A stretch of DNA of 14,982 nt, from positions 1 through 14,982 of the forward strand of contig JAZSCX010000126.1 of NCBI GenBank assembly GCA_045530865.1, read 5' to 3'. A program made the position numbers and the translations under genes. Shown here piece by piece: positions 12,872 through 14,982 of the stretch. Below the pieces are notes generated by a model. The model was not told where the DNA came from and searched no databases. It saw nothing but the letters and a program-made list of their open reading frames with translations. Source of the stretch: Avoscillospira sp045530865 (GTDB lineage: Bacteria; Bacillota; Clostridia; Oscillospirales; Oscillospiraceae). The number at the start of each line of letters is the position of its first letter. The stretch's first letter is position 1.

Positions 12872-12955
12872 GTAGGGGCGACCATTGGTCGCCTGAAGGG
12901 CAGTTCGATGCGGAAACAGAGTGCCTGCACGCGGGCGGTTCATAACCGCTCCTAC
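12872..12955. repeat. GTAGGGGCG...CGCTCCTAC foldback repeat
   Basis: The element begins with GTAGGGGCG and ends with CGCTCCTAC, near-complementary ends. Inside, GGCGACCA and TGGTCGCC (12877-12893) form one hairpin, and GCGGTT and AACCGC (12935-12949) form another. The first 22 bases match 3874-3895 in reverse complement. TGCCTGCACGCGG at 12922 resembles the TGCCTGCACACGG strings near 510 and 570. It lies directly after ung. Confidence 0.8.
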
Positions 12956-12997
12956 AACCGGATACGATGCGTTATATTCTAGTCCGCACATTTTCTA

Positions 12998-13026
12998 TTG
13001 ACAAACCGGTGAATTTTGAGTATTCT
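12998..13026 (+). promoter_or_regulatory. ileS promoter
   Basis: A consensus TTGACA (12998-13003) and TATTCT (13021-13026) are 17 bases apart, immediately upstream of the T-box leader. Confidence 0.88.
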
Positions 13027-13032
13027 AACAGT

Positions 13033-13273
13033 AATATCGAGTACTATGGCAATGAAGAGGACGAGTACTCCGGCGGAGACCCAAAGAGAGCCTGTGGCTG
13101 GTGAGAACAGGCGGCGAAACCGGACGAATATCACCTCTGAGCCTTCGGCTGAAGTGGCAGTAAGCCGGACGGGCGCTCCCGTTACAGAGCAGCTTGAGTG
13201 GCCGCAAGGCAAGAAGAGTGGTACCGCAGAGGTTTTCGCCTTTGTCTCTTTTTTGGGAGACAAAGGCGTTTTT
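13033..13273 (+). ncRNA. T-box riboswitch, isoleucine type
   Basis: This leader senses uncharged tRNA-Ile and permits ileS transcription only when charging is low. Stem I shows the AGTA segment (13064-13067), a lower helix AGAGG/CCTCT (13056-13060 with 13134-13138), the AAAGAGAG distal motif, and a specifier loop GAATATCA with ATC (Ile) at 13130-13132. A short AGCC/GGCT stem and further helices follow. The T-box sequence AAGAGTGGTACCGCAG is at 13214-13229; its TGGT would pair with the ACCA end of a tRNA with discriminator A, as tRNA-Ile has. The terminator follows. The codon choice agrees with the downstream ileS. Confidence 0.95.
13237..13273 (+). terminator. T-box regulated terminator
   Basis: CGCCTTTGTCTC and GAGACAAAGGCG form a perfect 12-bp stem followed by TTTTT. 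The 5' arm can instead pair with AGAGG just after the T-box sequence, giving the competing antiterminator. Confidence 0.93.
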
Positions 13274-13288
13274 GATTGCACAGAACCT

Positions 13289-13436
13289 AAGCCTCCCCTG
13301 TGCAAGGGGTGATTCCCCCGGCGGGGGAAATGTCGCCGCAGGCGACAAAAGGGGGGCGCTAGTGGCGCGCAAAGCGTGCCGGAGGAGTTGACAATCCCCC
13401 ACCGCTTCGCGGAGCCCCCTTTACACAAGGGGGCCT
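13289..13436. repeat. multi-hairpin dispersed repeat in the ileS leader
   Basis: The near-complementary ends, AAGCCTCCCCTGTGCAAGGG and CCCCCTTTACACAAGGGGGC, enclose a chain of perfect small hairpins: TTCCCCC/GGGGGAA, TGTCGCC/GGCGACA, GCGC/GCGC and CCGC/GCGG. From memory, unverified, elements starting AAGCCTCCCTTGTG are abundant between genes in gut Oscillospiraceae. It lies between the T-box terminator and the ileS ribosome binding site, so it must be part of every full-length ileS mRNA. Confidence 0.82.
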
Positions 13437-13469
13437 ATAAAGTAGATGTTATTGAAATTGGAGGTCATT

Positions 13470-14982
13470 ATGGAATACAAACAGACACTGAACATGCCCA
13501 AGTCCGGCTTTCCCATGCGGGCCGGTCTGCCCAACCGGGAGCCCGGCATGCTGGAAAACTGGCAGAAGCTGGATCTGTACAACGAGCTTCTGAAAAAGAA
13601 CGAAGGCAAGCCCCGTTTTGCCCTGCATGACGGCCCTCCCTTCTCCAACGGCTTCATCCACATGGGTCATGCCCTGAACAAGACTCTGAAGGACTTCATC
13701 ACCCGTTCCTACGCCATGCGCGGCTACTATACCCCCTATGTGCCCGGCTGGGACAACCACGGCCTGCCCATTGAGCGCGCCATTGAGAATTCCAAGAAGA
13801 AGCTGAATAAGGATCTGTCTGTGCCCGAGTTCCGCAAGGCTTGCGAAGACTTCGCTGAGGACTTCATCCAGAAGCAGATGGCAGGCTTCAAGCGTCTGGG
13901 CGTTGTGGGCGACTGGGAGCATCCCTATCGCACCATGGACAAGCACTTTGAAGCACAGGAGGTCAAGGTCTTTGGCCGCATGTTCGACAAGGGCTTTATC
14001 TACAAGGGTCTGAAGCCCGTTACCTGGTGCCCCTTCTGCGCCACTGCCGTAGCGGAAGCCGACATCGAGTACAAGGACGATCCCTGTACCTCCGTCTATG
14101 TCAAGTTCCCCATGAAGGACGATCTGGGCAAGCTGGCAGGCTTCGACCTGAGCAAGACCTTCTTTGTCATCTGGACCACCACCATCTGGACCCTGCCCGG
14201 CAACATGGCCATCTGCCTGCACCCCAGAGACAGCTATGTGCTGGTGAAGGCCGAAAACGGTGAGACCTACATCCTGGCCGAAGCCCTGATGGAAAAGGTC
14301 ATGAAGATCGGCGGCTTTGAGAACTATGAGGTTCTGGCCACCTATCCCGGCGCTTTCTTTGAGAATATGCTGGCACAGCATCCCTTCCTGGATAAGACTT
14401 CCCGTCTGGTCTGGGCCGAGTACGTCACCATGGATTCCGGTACGGGCTGCGTCCATACCGCTCCCGGCTTCGGTGCAGATGACTATCAGACCTGTATGCG
14501 CTACGGCATGGAGCTGGTGGTGCCCGTGGATGACTACGGCCGTCACACCGATTACGCCGGCAAGTACGCCGGTCTGCCCACCGAAAAATCCAACCCCGTC
14601 ATTCTGGAGGACATGAAGGAGTTGGGTATGCTCTTCGCCTCCGAGGACATCGTCCACTCCTATCCCCACCATGACCGCTGCAAGAAGCCCATCATCTTCC
14701 GCGCCACGCCCCAGTGGTTCTGCTCTGTGGAATCCTTCAAGGATCAGGCTGTGGAAGCCATCGAAAACGTGCGGTGGTTCCCCGCATGGGGCGAGGACCG
14801 CATGATCAGCATGATCCGCGAGCGTGCCGACTGGTGTATCTCCCGTCAGCGCCGCTGGGGTCTGCCCATCCCCGTGTTCTACTGCAAGGACTGCGGCAAG
14901 CCCGTGTCCAACCCCGATTCCATTGAAAAGATCTCCAAGCTGTTCGACGAGCACGGCTCCAACGTCTGGTTTGAGAAGGAAG
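13470..14982 (+). CDS. ileS: isoleucyl-tRNA synthetase, partial (3' end beyond window)
   Basis: The first 504 residues of the enzyme that charges tRNA-Ile are present. The catalytic domain carries HDGPPFSNGFIHMGHALNK with the HIGH-like HMGH at 64-67, and GWDNHGLPIE at 93-102. The editing domain has the WTTT threonines (245-248), and GTGCVHTAPGFGADDY with His329 and Asp338, the residues expected to remove mischarged valine. This is the ordinary bacterial type and not the eukaryote-like type linked with mupirocin resistance (inference from the HIGH region). The KMSKS loop and C-terminal zinc domain lie outside the window. GGAGG precedes the ATG. It is controlled by the T-box leader. Confidence 0.97.
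   Translation, partial: MEYKQTLNMPKSGFPMRAGLPNREPGMLENWQKLDLYNELLKKNEGKPRFALHDGPPFSNGFIHMGHALNKTLKDFITRSYAMRGYYTPYVPGWDNHGLPIERAIENSKKKLNKDLSVPEFRKACEDFAEDFIQKQMAGFKRLGVVGDWEHPYRTMDKHFEAQEVKVFGRMFDKGFIYKGLKPVTWCPFCATAVAEADIEYKDDPCTSVYVKFPMKDDLGKLAGFDLSKTFFVIWTTTIWTLPGNMAICLHPRDSYVLVKAENGETYILAEALMEKVMKIGGFENYEVLATYPGAFFENMLAQHPFLDKTSRLVWAEYVTMDSGTGCVHTAPGFGADDYQTCMRYGMELVVPVDDYGRHTDYAGKYAGLPTEKSNPVILEDMKELGMLFASEDIVHSYPHHDRCKKPIIFRATPQWFCSVESFKDQAVEAIENVRWFPAWGEDRMISMIRERADWCISRQRRWGLPIPVFYCKDCGKPVSNPDSIEKISKLFDEHGSNVWFEKE

Noticed and set aside
13016..13428. Open frames of about 65-149 codons in the ileS leader
   Set aside because: They overlap the T-box RNA structure and the multi-hairpin repeat, and lack ribosome binding sites.
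13449..14954. 501-codon minus-strand open frame opposite ileS
   Set aside because: It is a mirror of the ileS codon pattern; ileS has clear motifs, a ribosome binding site and a T-box leader.

Overview
This window looks like chromosomal DNA of a gut-type Gram-positive Clostridia bacterium, most likely an Oscillospiraceae/Ruminococcaceae relative (inference). Support comes from the hrcA-grpE-dnaK-dnaJ order, a perfect CIRCE operator, a DnaK without the large N-terminal insert of Gram-negative forms, a T-box leader on ileS, strong GGAGG ribosome binding sites, and many short GC-rich dispersed repeats in the gaps between genes.

Layout. 1-610 has no gene and is a patchwork of foldback repeats. 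611-5575 (minus strand) is the class I heat-shock operon hrcA-grpE-dnaK-dnaJ: one sigma-A promoter overlapped by CIRCE upstream, one terminator downstream, and a foldback element between dnaK and dnaJ. 5580-5940 is a second gene-free repeat region whose composite repeat is an inverted copy of the one at 269-519, so the operon lies between inverted repeats. 5942-6563 holds a small XRE-type regulator divergent from a 60-residue protein, with a perfect 25-bp inverted repeat on the promoter between them; the pair sits between two similar 42-bp terminator-containing sequences. 6573-7796 (minus) is the rpsF-ssb-rpsR operon. 7832-9747 (minus) is hflK-hflC. 9837-11614 (plus) is a cytoplasmic family 2 glycoside hydrolase. 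11622-12170 (minus) is a small two-helix membrane protein followed by rubredoxin. 12198-12866 (plus) is ung. 12872-13469 carries a palindromic repeat, a promoter, an isoleucine T-box riboswitch and another multi-hairpin repeat. ileS starts at 13470 and runs off the end.

How the parts work together. HrcA should repress its own operon through CIRCE, with GrpE, DnaK and DnaJ forming the folding machine. S6, SSB and S18 form a conserved translation/replication operon. HflK and HflC form a membrane SPFH complex. ileS should be controlled by uncharged tRNA-Ile.

Most genes are ordinary housekeeping genes. The unusual material is between them: a two-hairpin repeat whose paired arms change together between copies, the cassette-like XRE/60-residue module with its operator, a promoter embedded in the inverted repeat behind hflC, and a multi-hairpin repeat lodged between the T-box terminator and the ileS start. 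No complete transposase, CRISPR array, tRNA, rRNA or recognisable defence system was seen.
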